From assembly GCA_902774005.1 (NCBI GenBank), contig CACYGK010000011.1, positions 45,642-109,641 on the forward strand: a DNA stretch of 64,000 nt. Reading direction: 5' to 3'. How positions within the stretch are numbered: position 1 is the first letter of the stretch; each line of letters begins with the position of its first letter. Below are positions 16,802 to 26,173 of this stretch, piece by piece. The notes beneath the pieces were generated by a model that made no database searches, was not told the DNA's origin, and was given only the letters and a program-made list of their open reading frames with translations. A program made the position numbers and the translations under genes. The DNA comes from an uncultured Bacteroidales bacterium. GTDB taxonomy: Bacteria; Bacteroidota; Bacteroidia; Bacteroidales; Bacteroidaceae.

Positions 16802-17619
16802 TATTTACGAACGAAATATTTGGTGAATCCTATCATGAAATCGTGAGTGTAGTAGTGGTGACGCAGTCCGTTGAACTTCGACTGAATGAACTCTGCCGAG
16901 TAACCCACACGCAGGCAGTTATGTCCGATAGGAATGTCGAGTGTGAGCAGATGGCGCATTGAAGGCATATTAACGAAGTTGGCAAATACGCAGTTATGGT
17001 CGTAGTCCTTAAGTTCGAAAATCTCATAGTACGACTGTCCGTACTGCGGCGAGAAAGCCAATCCTACAAAAGGAATGGACAGATAATAACGGATGGTCCA
17101 CTTGCGGTTATTGACAGCTGGGAATGAATACTGGACGCCTCCTGAGAGGTCAACCGTCACGGACAACTTTGCCTGTGCCGGATTATTGCTGTTGCGATTA
17201 TTATATATACATCCAAGATAACCCGATGCCTGCAGACCAGCATTGAAATTCAGACCGTGCCCTACGGGAAAGTTATATAGCCAGGCATTTCCGTAAAGGA
17301 CGCCACCCGAGTAGGACTTGACATTACGAGCCGGATTCTTCGTGTATGACGCATTGAAATCGACGAGGGTCTGGTACGATATATGCCCATTCCATCGGCG
17401 CAAACGGCGTTCCGTCTGACGGATAATCCGAACGTCCGAACCCGTATAGGAATAAGGTGAGAGGTAAGTGTCGAGTACGTTGGCAAATCCGACACCATAC
17501 AAAGTGGAATGCATGCGCAGACTGTCGGTCTGTGCAGCAGCCATAATGCAGAATGCGGAATGCAGAACGCAGAATAGCAGGATACGTTTAGAACAACTTA
17601 AGCTGACCTGTAAGTTCAT
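16801..17619 (-). CDS. DUF3316 outer-membrane-like protein
   Basis: A 272-residue exported protein of the DUF3316 family, rich in beta strands that alternate aromatic and polar residues, and ending in FMIGFTKYFVRK, as expected for a small outer-membrane barrel. Function unknown. The chosen start (17619) overlaps the parC 3' end by 32 bases. The hydrophobic core of its signal peptide (LLFCVLHSAFCIM) is encoded by a tandem array of GCAGAATGCG-like units at 17543-17580, an odd origin for a signal sequence. It is coupled to the S41 peptidase gene downstream. Confidence 0.75.
   Translation of the reverse strand: MNLQVSLSCSKRILLFCVLHSAFCIMAAAQTDSLRMHSTLYGVGFANVLDTYLSPYSYTGSDVRIIRQTERRLRRWNGHISYQTLVDFNASYTKNPARNVKSYSGGVLYGNAWLYNFPVGHGLNFNAGLQASGYLGCIYNNRNSNNPAQAKLSVTVDLSGGVQYSFPAVNNRKWTIRYYLSIPFVGLAFSPQYGQSYYEIFELKDYDHNCVFANFVNMPSMRHLLTLDIPIGHNCLRVGYSAEFIQSKFNGLRHHYYTHDFMIGFTKYFVRK
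17543..17580. repeat. Short-unit tandem array (GCAGAAT/GCGGAAT-type) inside a signal peptide
   Basis: AATGCAGAATGCGGAATGC-type units are repeated about four times, 8 bases from the parC stop codon and inside the first codons of the DUF3316 gene. Confidence 0.8.
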
Positions 17620-20209
17620 CTCTTATATCGCTGTCGGACTTTCCTTCGTCGGGGTCTATGATTTGCTCAGGTTCCTCTTCCTCATCCGAAGGTTCCAGCA
17701 TCTCCGGTTCAGGCTGGCGCAGAGGTTCGAGTTCGGTAACACTTCCGAGCGGGAATACCGTAAGGCGCTTTCCCTTCGCCTTGAAACCCTTAATACCGAT
17801 GAATTCGTCGGCATCAATCTCTTCCGACGGACGAGCCACGTTCGGATCGTTATATTCCACAAGAAGTCGCGGATAATAAGTGTCGGTAAGCAGGATGAGA
17901 CGGCTTTCTTCATTCTCACCGAGAAAGTTCTGCTTCTTGGCTGTAGCGTCCATGAAGAAACGCTTGATATAAGGCAGGTTCTGGTTGTCAGCATCCCAAA
18001 GGACGGCTGTCCATACCTTCTTCGGATTATATTTCTCGATGCGCAGGATATTCTGCTCATAGTGGTTGTTGACATCGAAGTTGGAGATATAGAAATCGCC
18101 GTTCTGAAGTACCACGAGTATAGAGTCTTCGTTGTGGAATTCACCCAGCAGAACACCGTGTTCGTCGTAGTTGATGCGCTGTATGTCGGCATCCCACCAT
18201 ACTTTTCGTCCACCCAGCGTACTACCGCCACGGGCTTTCAACTGGATACGGAAGATGTCAAACTTTGTCACCAGATTACCTCGGCTCGAACGTCCCTTGA
18301 TGGCAATCTCGCTGAAATCCTTCTCGAACACGAGTTTACGGAGTTTCTCCTGTGGTTTGAGGGTGACACGTATCACTTCGGCTTCTCCGTTGGAATTGGA
18401 AGAGAACCACGTAATTCTCGACTTCGGACTACCCGTCGTGAGGTCGTATTCCTTGTCACGTGTAAGACTTGGGATATTGAAACGCTTGATGAATGTGGCA
18501 CCGCTGGCTCCGTCCTTGTAACATACGTTGTAGATGGTACGTACGTCGTTCTTCTTGAATACGGCGATATGGATAATCTCCACCTTGCGCTTTTCCTTCT
18601 TCGACTTCTCCGTCTCACCCACGAAAATCTTGTCTGCCACCTTTGTAATCTTGTATGTTCCGTCCTTGTAGAAGATGATGACATCGTCGATGTCGGAACA
18701 GTTGCATACGAACTCATCCTTCTTCAGACTCGTACCGATGAATCCGTCGGCACGGTTGATGTAGAGTTTCTGATTTGCCTCAGCCACAGTAGCAGCCTGG
18801 ATGGTGGAGGTTGGCAAGGTCGCGGTCTATCTCTTCGATGTCAGCCTTCATCTTGGCAATGAGGTCGTCGGCTTTATCCTTGTTGAACTTCAAAATGCGA
18901 GCCATCTTGATTTCCATCAGACGAAGGATATCATCACGGGTCACCTCACGTACGAAGTCCTCCTTGAACGGCTCCAAGCGCTTGTCAACGTATGCGACAG
19001 CGTGGTCCATATCCGGAGCATTCTCGAATTCCTTACCTTTGTATATACGTTCTTCGATGAATATCTTCTCAAGACTTGCGAAATGGAGTTGTTCGAGTAT
19101 CTCGCCACGACGAATCTCCAACTCAACTTGGTATAGTCGACCGACTTGCGCAGCACATCGCTGACAGTCAGGAACTTAGGCATACGTTCGTCGATGACGC
19201 AGCAGTTCGGAGAGATGGACACCTCGCAATCGGTGAAGGCATAGAGTGCGTCAATCTGTTTGTCGCTGCTCACTCCAGGCACCAGATGAACCAGTATCTC
19301 CACCTGCGAAGCCGTGTTGTCCTCAATCTTACGTGCTTTAATCTTACCCTTATCCACCGCCTTCGTGATGGTCTCGATAAGCGATTCGGCAGTCTTACCG
19401 TAAGGAATCTCACGAATGACGAGAGTCTTATTGTCGAGTTTCTCTATCTTGGCACGAATCTTCACGATGCCTCCACGCTGTCCGTCGTTATACTTCGCAA
19501 CATCGATGGAACCGCCCGTTAGGAAGTCGGGATAGAGTTGGAAAGGTTCCTCATAAAGGTAGCTTACAGCAGCATCGCATATCTCGTTGAAGTTGTGTGG
19601 CAGAATCTTGCTTGAAAGTCCGACGGCAATACCCTCCACACCCTGTGCTATGAGCAACGGGAACTTCACAGGCAGGGCTATAGGTTCCTTGTTTCGTCCG
19701 TCGTACGAGAGTTTCCACTCCGTAGTCTTCGGATTGAACACCACGTCGAGGGCAAATTTCGACAGACGAGCCTCTATATATCGGGCTGCAGCAGCATCGT
19801 CACCAGTGAGGATATTTCCCCAGTTTCCCTGACAGTCAATCAGCAATTCCTTCTGACCCATCTGCACCAGCGCATCCTTGATGCTGGCATCGCCGTGGGG
19901 GTGAAACTGCATGGTATGTCCCACGATGTTCGCCACCTTGTTGTAGCGTCCGTCGTCCATGCGCTTCATCGAGTGCAGAATGCGTCGTTGCACGGGTTTC
20001 AGACCATCAACGATATGTGGAACGGCACGTTCCAGAATCACATAACTGGCATAATCCAAGAACCAGTTCTGGTACATGCCCGAGAGGTGATGGGTAATAC
20101 TGTCGCCCATAGCCGTAGGATCGTAATCAGACGCAGGAGGGAGCTTGCCGTCCTGCACTTCCTCGGCAAAATCATCCAATTCCGTAAGTTCGTTATTTTC
20201 TTCGCTCAT
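17588..20209 (-). pseudogene. parC: DNA topoisomerase IV subunit A, interrupted by two internal gaps
   Basis: The ParC breakage-reunion domain is intact from 20209 to about 19125: VDGLKPVQRRILHSM, HTMQFHPHGDASIKDAL and the active Tyr in AAARYIEARLS. The frame then breaks after SVDYTK (about 19120-19127), continues in a second frame as VELEIRRGEILEQLHFASL (to about 18803), and breaks again after DLANL. The C-terminal beta-pinwheel follows in a third frame (STIQAATVAEANQKLY to 17588). Compared with the usual Bacteroidetes ParC, about 4-5 residues are missing at the first break and about 29 at the second (the stretch that normally holds WFxMLKEKYG). ParC is normally essential, so either the sequence is faulty here or another copy exists. 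Confidence 0.85.
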
Positions 20210-20256
20210 AGTAAAAAGATTCTCGGTGCGAAGTTACGAATTTTTTTTGTTTCTCC

Positions 20257-20364
20257 TTATTTTAAACCAGAATATTTCTTGTATTTGTCACGCAATTGCG
20301 GTTGCTGGTTTTTCTCATACAGAATGTAAAGCACTGATTCGTTAAGTTTATGACAAAATCCCAT
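20257..20364 (-). CDS. Possible small protein upstream of parC (35 aa)
   Basis: The frame opens with MGFCHKLNESVLYILYEK and ends KYKKYSGLK, is basic and looks like a real peptide. AAGGAG lies 7 bases before the ATG, an unusually good Shine-Dalgarno sequence for this group. It sits between a terminator (20425-20467) and parC, 48 bases from the parC start, so it could be the first gene of the parC transcript. No family recognised; it could also be a relic of a longer gene. Confidence 0.4.
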   Translation of the reverse strand: MGFCHKLNESVLYILYEKNQQPQLRDKYKKYSGLK

Positions 20365-20424
20365 AGTTTCGCTCCTTTTCTGCCGCTTCTCCTAAGCAAA
20401 CGCAATTTCACGTCGCAGCGTCTA

Positions 20425-20467
20425 AAAAAATCCCGACGCGGTTTTATTTATCCCGTCGGGATTTTTT
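20425..20467. terminator. Bidirectional Rho-independent terminator
   Basis: Stem AAATCCCGACG/CGTCGGGATTT with a loop of about 15 bases and A/T runs on both sides. It ends the minus-strand ATPase transcript (gene end 20551). Confidence 0.9.
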
Positions 20468-20550
20468 CTCAAGCCTTAGATGCAGAAGTATGATTACTGA
20501 GGATTCGGAAACCGCTAAGGCGCAACAGTTTGCAGCACAAAACAAAATGG

Positions 20551-21744
20551 TCAATAAAGAAGTCCGAAAAGCCAAAGAGGAATCTTCTTAGCATGACCAA
20601 TTTCTATGTCGTCGCTGACGACAAAACTATCTTCAACACCTTTTATCTGTTTGAATCCTTTGCTCTTCCCACCAACTTCAAGAAGCCACTTACCATCCAC
20701 AACAAAATCTCCTTGGTTAGGCATCGAAAGTTTGTGAGCGACACTCACTTGAGAGGTAACGAAAGTTTCGCGCATTGTACCATCTTCTACATTTGGAGTT
20801 AAGCAATACATCAGATTAGTGTTGCAGAATAATATTTTTTCAGGTTTAGTCAGTATATTCATACCATTATCAACAGCGTAGAGCCGTCTCACCACGGCAG
20901 CCCTGTCCAACAGGTCAATGAGCTTTAACACGTTATTACGCGATGCCTGTAGGGTATTACAAAGTCCCGAGATATTCAAGGTGTAAGGAGAGGTTTCAGC
21001 CAGAACTGCAAGCAATTGTTTTGCTTTATAAACAGAGTCGTACTCAATATTGCTTATCGATGGAATCTCACTTGTAACGATGGTCTCTATTACTTGCTGG
21101 AGGCGATCGGCAAAACCATCGCCCTCCTCACGATAGAAAGGATAATAGCCCATTTCAATATATTTCTCAAAATGCTGTAATACCTTCACCTTCGAAGTGA
21201 TTTGCGATGCTTGAATGAAATGATCGTGCAACACAGTTTCCAGCGAGAGCACAGGCAGTTGAGCCACTTGTTCTAATTGCAGGTATTCTCTGAACGACAA
21301 ACCTTCCAACGTGTACTGACGATAGCGTCGCGAAAGGTCACCAACCAGAGACTCATCTAGTTTCAGCATTGAGGAACCCGTCACCACTACATGTAGCTGA
21401 GGATAAGCATCGTAGATATTTTTTATCTCCTGTTGCCATCCTTTGTATTTATGCACCTCGTCTAAAAAAAGATGGGTGCCACCATGTGTATAGTGATATT
21501 CTGCCAAATCGAGAACGGAGTGGTTAGCAAACCAAATATGATCAAGCGAGGCATATAAGGCTTTCTGCTTATCCTTAAAAGTGCGAAGGATATGTTGAAG
21601 CAACATCGTTGTCTTACCGACACCCTTAGCACCTTTAATAACAATCAATCTATTGTCCCAGTTAATCTTTTCATAGAGATATCGCGTGAAACTTAAATCT
21701 GTATCTGCCAATAGACGGCCATAAGTACTAAATAGTCTATCCAT
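20551..21744 (-). CDS. AAA ATP-binding protein with DUF4143-type C-terminal domain (copy 1)
   Basis: A 397-residue ATPase of the AAA_14/DUF4143 group. Walker A is GAKGVGKTT (about residues 38-46), Walker B HLFLDEVHKY (about 91-100), and sensor VVVTGSS (about 119-125). The C-terminal part ends in a conserved block, DFVVDGKWLLEVGGKSKGF to IPLWLFGLLY. It resembles the restriction-fold-like tail of DUF4143 proteins (acidic D...E.K arrangement). Function is unknown; the group is common in anaerobes, multicopy and often mobile. A paralogue lies at 29961-31172 and a relic at 31227-31322. It has its own promoter (21770-21800) and terminator. Confidence 0.85.
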   Translation of the reverse strand: MDRLFSTYGRLLADTDLSFTRYLYEKINWDNRLIVIKGAKGVGKTTMLLQHILRTFKDKQKALYASLDHIWFANHSVLDLAEYHYTHGGTHLFLDEVHKYKGWQQEIKNIYDAYPQLHVVVTGSSMLKLDESLVGDLSRRYRQYTLEGLSFREYLQLEQVAQLPVLSLETVLHDHFIQASQITSKVKVLQHFEKYIEMGYYPFYREEGDGFADRLQQVIETIVTSEIPSISNIEYDSVYKAKQLLAVLAETSPYTLNISGLCNTLQASRNNVLKLIDLLDRAAVVRRLYAVDNGMNILTKPEKILFCNTNLMYCLTPNVEDGTMRETFVTSQVSVAHKLSMPNQGDFVVDGKWLLEVGGKSKGFKQIKGVEDSFVVSDDIEIGHAKKIPLWLFGLLY

Positions 21745-21769
21745 TTTTCGATTTTATTTATTTACGGCA

Positions 21770-21800
21770 CAAAGCTACGATTTTTACTTTACAAGAACAA
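21770..21800 (-). promoter_or_regulatory. Promoter of ATPase copy 1
   Basis: On the minus strand TTG (21798-21800), a 20-base spacer and TAGCTTTG (21770-21777), 26 bases before the ATG. Confidence 0.65.
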
Positions 21801-21901
21801 ATATGCAATAATTTTTTTACTTTACAAAGTGAAAAACGGACTTATTACGCCGAGAATACTGACTCCAAATGTTGCGTAATATGAATTAAACATCTTTTAT
21901 T

Positions 21902-21932
21902 TTGGCATTGTGCTCGTTTTGCCGTACCTTTG
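21902..21932 (+). promoter_or_regulatory. Promoter of the etfBA-acyl-CoA dehydrogenase operon
   Basis: TTG (21902-21904), a 20-base spacer and TACCTTTG (21925-21932), with a leader of about 85 bases. Nothing else is seen between the ATPase promoter and this one. Confidence 0.75.
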
Positions 21933-22020
21933 CAGCCGATTTAATTACAAATAGTAATTATCTCATCTGTAAGGCAAAAACAGTTTTTAGAAAAGACAAA
22001 TATTACTAAGTAAAGAAAAC

Positions 22021-22824
22021 ATGGGTTTTAAGATTATCGTACTCGCAAAGCAGGTACCCGACACACGCAACGTCGGACCTGACGCGATGACTCCCGAGGG
22101 TACTGTGAACCGTGCAGCTCTGCCTGCTGTGTTCAACCCGGAGGACTTGAACGCATTGGAACAGGCTATCCGTCTGAAGGACCAGAATCCTGGTTCCACT
22201 ATCACAATGCTCACAATGGGACTGCCAAAGGCAGCAGAAGTATTGAAAGAAGGTATCTATCGCGGTGCCGATGAGGGCATCCTCATCTCAGACCGTCCAC
22301 TCGGAGGTGCCGACACTCTGGCTACAAGTTACACATTGGCTCAGGCTATTAAGAAGATTGGTCAGTTCGACATTATCCTCTGTGGTCGTCAGGCTATCGA
22401 TGGTGACACAGCACAGGTAGGTCCACAGGTGGCAGAAAAGCTGGGTCTCACTCAGATTACATACGCTGAGGAGATTCTCGAATGCACCAAGGAAAAGATT
22501 GTTGTAAAGCGCCACATCGACGGAGGTGTCGAGACCGTTCAGGGACCGATGCCAATCCTCGTAACAGTTAACGGCTCAGCTGCTCCTTGCCGCACTCGTA
22601 ACGTAAAGCGCGTATGGGCTAACAAGAACCGAGAGTTCACAACCTGGGGCGCAGCCGACATCGATGCCGATCCTAATCAGATTGGTAAGGCTGGTTCGCC
22701 AACCAACGTAAAGGCTGTGAAGAGCATCGTGTTCAAGGCTAAAGAAAACAAGACTCTCTCTTCGAGCGATGCAGACATCGAAGGTCTTATTGTCGAACTT
22801 ATGGAATCAAACACTATCGGATAA
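22021..22824 (+). CDS. etfB: Electron transfer flavoprotein subunit beta
   Basis: EtfB carries AMP/FAD in the heterodimer that accepts electrons from acyl-CoA dehydrogenases. Motifs include KIIVLAKQVPDT at the start, GRQAIDGDTAQVGPQVAE (about residues 121-138) and PILVTVNGSAAPCRTRN (about 178). It is first in an operon with etfA (overlap TAATG) and an acyl-CoA dehydrogenase. At 267 aa it is about 20-25 residues shorter than the Bacteroidetes homologues I remember. The missing block would fall after RNVKRVW (about residue 198), before the conserved GSPTNVKAVKSIVF. This could be natural or another small in-frame gap like those in proB and parC. Confidence 0.95.
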   Translation: MGFKIIVLAKQVPDTRNVGPDAMTPEGTVNRAALPAVFNPEDLNALEQAIRLKDQNPGSTITMLTMGLPKAAEVLKEGIYRGADEGILISDRPLGGADTLATSYTLAQAIKKIGQFDIILCGRQAIDGDTAQVGPQVAEKLGLTQITYAEEILECTKEKIVVKRHIDGGVETVQGPMPILVTVNGSAAPCRTRNVKRVWANKNREFTTWGAADIDADPNQIGKAGSPTNVKAVKSIVFKAKENKTLSSSDADIEGLIVELMESNTIG

Positions 22825-23864
22825 TGAACAACGTATTTGTATATTGTGAACTTGAAGGCAACAAGGTTGCCGACGTAAGTCTGGAGCTCTGCACCAAGGG
22901 TCGCAAACTGGCTAACCAGCTTGGTGTGCAGCTGGAGGCTGTCCTCGTAGGCAGCGGTCTCGATGGTGTTGAAAAACAAGTAATCCCTTACGGCGTAGAT
23001 AAGGTACACGTATTCGACGCTGAGGGACTCTTCCCCTACACTTCCCTGCCCCACACAAGTGCAGTAGTAAACCTCTTCAAGGAGGAGAAACCACAGATAT
23101 GCCTCCTGGGTGCCACCGTCATCGGTCGCGACCTCGGACCACGCGTATCTTCAGCTCTCCACTCTGGTCTGACAGCCGACTGTACTCAGCTCGAAATCGG
23201 TTCGTTCGACATGAAGGTGAAGGACGCTGAGGGCAACATGGTCGATAAGCACTACGAAGACCAGCTCTATCAGATTCGTCCTGCATTCGGTGGAAGCATC
23301 ATCGCTACCATCGTAAACCCTGAGCACCGTCCACAGATGGCTACCGTTCGCGACGGAGTGATGAAGAAGGAAATCCTCGACGAGAACTACAAGGGCGAAG
23401 TAATCAAGCACGACGTAGCTAAGTATATCCCAACTACCGACTACGTAGTAAAGGTACTCGACCGCCACGTAGAGAAGGCAAAGCACAACCTCAAGGGTGC
23501 TCCTATCATCGTAGCCGGAGGTTACGGAGTTGGTGGTCCTGAAGGTTTCAACCTCCTGTTCGACCTCGCCAAAGAACTCCACGCAGAGGTAGGTGCAAGC
23601 CGTGCTGCTGTCGATGCAGGCTGGATCGACCACGACCGTCAGATTGGTCAGACAGGTGTCACAGTCCGTCCGAAGGTATATATCGCTTGCGGTATCTCCG
23701 GAGCCATCCAGCACATCGCCGGTATGAAGGAATCGGGCATCATCATCTCAATCAACAACGACGAGAACGCTCCAATCAATCAGATTGCTGACTATATCAT
23801 CAACGGAACAGTTGAGGAAGTTGTTCCAAAACTCATTAAGTATTACAAGAAAAACTCGAAGTAA
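22824..23864 (+). CDS. etfA: Electron transfer flavoprotein subunit alpha
   Basis: A 346-residue FAD-binding subunit partnering EtfB. The C-terminal FAD domain shows GASRAAVDAGWIDHDRQIGQ then VRPKVYIACGISGAIQH (about residues 255-300) and ISINNDENAPI. The start codon overlaps the etfB stop (TAATG), so the subunits are probably translationally coupled. The acyl-CoA dehydrogenase follows after 3 bases, consistent with a dedicated electron path for acyl-CoA oxidation or, in the reducing direction, crotonyl-CoA-type chemistry. Length normal. Confidence 0.96.
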   Translation: MNNVFVYCELEGNKVADVSLELCTKGRKLANQLGVQLEAVLVGSGLDGVEKQVIPYGVDKVHVFDAEGLFPYTSLPHTSAVVNLFKEEKPQICLLGATVIGRDLGPRVSSALHSGLTADCTQLEIGSFDMKVKDAEGNMVDKHYEDQLYQIRPAFGGSIIATIVNPEHRPQMATVRDGVMKKEILDENYKGEVIKHDVAKYIPTTDYVVKVLDRHVEKAKHNLKGAPIIVAGGYGVGGPEGFNLLFDLAKELHAEVGASRAAVDAGWIDHDRQIGQTGVTVRPKVYIACGISGAIQHIAGMKESGIIISINNDENAPINQIADYIINGTVEEVVPKLIKYYKKNSK

Positions 23865-23867
23865 ACT

Positions 23868-25577
23868 ATGGCAAATTCTTATACAGACGTTCCTGAGATA
23901 AAATTTCACATGCAGCATCCGTTGATGAAGCGCATCGTGGAACTGAAAGAACGCAACTTTGCTGACTACGGTCAGTACGACTACGCACCAAAGGATTACG
24001 AGGACGCACTTGACAACTACGACCGTCTGCTCGAAATCACAGGCGACATCAATGCAAACATCATAGGTCCCAACTCTGAGGACGTAGATGCTGAAGGTCC
24101 TCATTGCGAGAACGGACGCGTACGCTACGCATCCAAGACTTACGAGAACCTCGACGCTACTAACAAAGCCGGACTCTGCGGTATGACTATGCCACGCCGC
24201 TACGGTGGTCTCAACCTGCCCAACACCGTCTATACAGCTGCTAACGAAATCATAGCAGAAGGCGATGCAGGATTCGAGAACATCTGGTCGCTCCAGGACT
24301 GTATCGAGACTCTCTACGAGTTCGGTGACGAAGACCAGCGCAAGCGCTACATCCCACGCGTATGTGCCGGAGAAACAATGTCTATGGACCTCACAGAGCC
24401 TGATGCAGGTTCCGACCTCCAGAGTGTAATGCTCAAGGCTACCTTCGACGAGAAGGAGAACTGCTGGCGCCTGAACGGTGTGAAGCGATTCATCACCAAC
24501 GGCGACTCCGACATCCACCTCGTACTGGCTCGTTCAGTTGAAGGTACTCGCGACGGACGCGGACTCTCCATGTTCATCTACGACAAGCGCAACGGTGGCG
24601 TGAACGTACGTCGTATCGAGAACAAACTCGGTATCCACGGAAGTCCTACCTGCGAACTCGTTTACAAGAACGCAAAAGCAGAACTCTGCGGTTCTGAAAA
24701 ACTGGGTCTTATCAAGTATGTCATGGGACTGATGAACGGTGCACGTCTGGGTATCGCATCTCAGTCGGTAGGTGCCGAGCAGGCAGCATACGAGGAGGCA
24801 CTCAACTATGCACGCGACCGTAAGCAGTTCGGAAAGGAAATCATCAACTTCCCAGCCGTTTACGACATGATAGCACGCATCAAGGCAAAACTCGATGCTG
24901 GTCGCTCACTCCTCTACATGACAGCTCGCTACGTAGATATCTACAAGGCTCTCGACGACATCTCTAAGGAGCGCAAACTCACTCCCGAAGAGCGCGACGA
25001 ATACAAGAAGTACTCAAAGCTGGCTGACGCCTTCACTCCGCTTGCAAAAGGTATGAACTCTGAGTTCGCCAACGAAAGCGCCTACGACTCAATCCAGGTA
25101 CACGGAGGTTCAGGTTTCATGCTCGAGTACAAGTGTCAGCGAGTATATCGCGATGCTCGTATCATGTCAATCTACGAGGGTACAACTCAGCTCCAGACCG
25201 TAGCAGCCATCCGTTACATCACAAGCGGATTCTACGACGGAGTAATCAAGGAATACGAGGCTCAGCCCGTAGCTCCCGAATACGAAAGCTATGCAACACG
25301 CATCAAGGACATGGCAGACAAACTGCAGTTCTGCATCGCCAAGGTAAAGGAAACCGAGAACCAGGAATTCCTCGACCTCTGCGCTCGCAAACTCTACGAA
25401 ATGACTGCTTACGTCATCATGTGTCACCTCCTGCTGCAGGACACACAGGCTGCTCCCGACCTCTTCTCGAAGTCGCTCACAGTCTTCACGAACTACGCAG
25501 AAAGCGAAGTAGCAAAGCATTTCAACTACGTTCACAAGCTCGACCCATCACAGCTCGCAGCTTACCAGCAGGCATAA
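23868..25577 (+). CDS. Acyl-CoA dehydrogenase
   Basis: A 569-residue FAD enzyme with an alpha N-domain, a beta middle domain (SMDLTEPDAGSDLQSV and RFITNGDSD near residues 165-210) and an alpha C-domain ending in RVYRDARIMSIYEGTTQLQ (about 425-443). The Glu of YEGTTQ is the usual catalytic base. A C-terminal extension of about 120 residues is typical of the large Bacteroidetes form. It oxidises acyl-CoA to enoyl-CoA and passes electrons to the EtfBA encoded just upstream. Last gene of the operon; terminator at 25604-25643. The chain length of the substrate cannot be read. Confidence 0.95.
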   Translation: MANSYTDVPEIKFHMQHPLMKRIVELKERNFADYGQYDYAPKDYEDALDNYDRLLEITGDINANIIGPNSEDVDAEGPHCENGRVRYASKTYENLDATNKAGLCGMTMPRRYGGLNLPNTVYTAANEIIAEGDAGFENIWSLQDCIETLYEFGDEDQRKRYIPRVCAGETMSMDLTEPDAGSDLQSVMLKATFDEKENCWRLNGVKRFITNGDSDIHLVLARSVEGTRDGRGLSMFIYDKRNGGVNVRRIENKLGIHGSPTCELVYKNAKAELCGSEKLGLIKYVMGLMNGARLGIASQSVGAEQAAYEEALNYARDRKQFGKEIINFPAVYDMIARIKAKLDAGRSLLYMTARYVDIYKALDDISKERKLTPEERDEYKKYSKLADAFTPLAKGMNSEFANESAYDSIQVHGGSGFMLEYKCQRVYRDARIMSIYEGTTQLQTVAAIRYITSGFYDGVIKEYEAQPVAPEYESYATRIKDMADKLQFCIAKVKETENQEFLDLCARKLYEMTAYVIMCHLLLQDTQAAPDLFSKSLTVFTNYAESEVAKHFNYVHKLDPSQLAAYQQA

Positions 25578-25603
25578 GCCACTACACATTATTAATATAT
25601 AGG

Positions 25604-25643
25604 AGAATGAGTTCCACACACCACGTGGGACTCATTCTTTTTT
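25604..25643 (+). terminator. Rho-independent terminator of the etf operon
   Basis: Stem GAATGAGTTCCAC/GTGGGACTCATTC with an 8-base loop, followed by TTTTTTTC. Confidence 0.9.
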
Positions 25644-25693
25644 CATGCCTCCCACGACGGCTCCCATACCACGTCCCTGCACACCTCGGACGC

Positions 25694-25759
25694 GGCAGGC
25701 GCGTACTCACAAAGAGGCAGGCGCATGCTCATGAAGAGGCAGGCTCACGCTCCGAGCGC
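25694..25759. repeat. 22-bp tandem repeat, three units
   Basis: Three consecutive units begin GGCAGGCGC / GGCAGGCGC / GGCAGGCTC at 25694, 25716 and 25738, each exactly 22 bases long and partly diverged. Base composition is GC-richer than the flanks. Confidence 0.8.
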
Positions 25760-25843
25760 GAAGGGCGTATGAATTATGGAACCACGAATTCACCGAACTT
25801 TAGGGCTACGGACTGGAGTATTGTCCTGAGAAAGTTGACAGAT

Positions 25844-26033
25844 GCGTTACAGCGTTACAGCGTTACAGTTCGCGCGGGGGTACTGCATTTTCACTTTATT
25901 CCCTGTCTTTACGTCCCACCATTCTCCTAACTACTTGATACTTATATACTTATATATTTATATATATATAGATATAGAGTAAATAGTGAAGTTTTGGCGA
26001 TTTCACTAACCTTGTTTGGAACTGTAACGCTGT
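25844..26033. repeat. GCGTTACA tandem repeat with distal inverted copy
   Basis: Three units of GCGTTACA at 25844-25867. ACAGCGTTACAGTTC (25857-25871) recurs as its exact reverse complement at 26019-26033, giving a 15-bp inverted repeat around 147 bases of AT-rich DNA with no gene. Confidence 0.8.
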
Positions 26034-26173
26034 ATAAAACACATCCTAAAATTAGTACTTGCGAATCCGTCAAAATCGCTGAAAACGGGCAAAATCTTGC
26101 CTTCTGCCGTCATTTTTCCGCGTTCGTAGTACCGAAAATAATCATACACAAAATTTAATAATCAATGATTTTT

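Larger units (their letters stand above)
25644..26160. other. Gene-free repeat-bearing intergenic region
   Basis: No convincing gene. It holds a 22-bp tandem repeat (25694-25759), an 8-bp tandem repeat (25844-25867), a perfect 15-bp inverted repeat (25857-25871 and 26019-26033) and a TATATA-rich tract (25930-25980). A 54-codon frame beginning ATGAATTATGG at about 25768 crosses these repeats and has no recognisable features. Confidence 0.6.

Noticed and set aside
25694-25759. 22-bp tandem repeat as a CRISPR array
   Set aside because: The units are contiguous with no unique spacers, and no cas genes are present.
25133-25930. Plus-strand frame running from inside the acyl-CoA dehydrogenase gene into the repeats
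   Set aside because: Its first half is out of frame within a well-conserved enzyme, and its second half reads through the terminator and tandem repeats.
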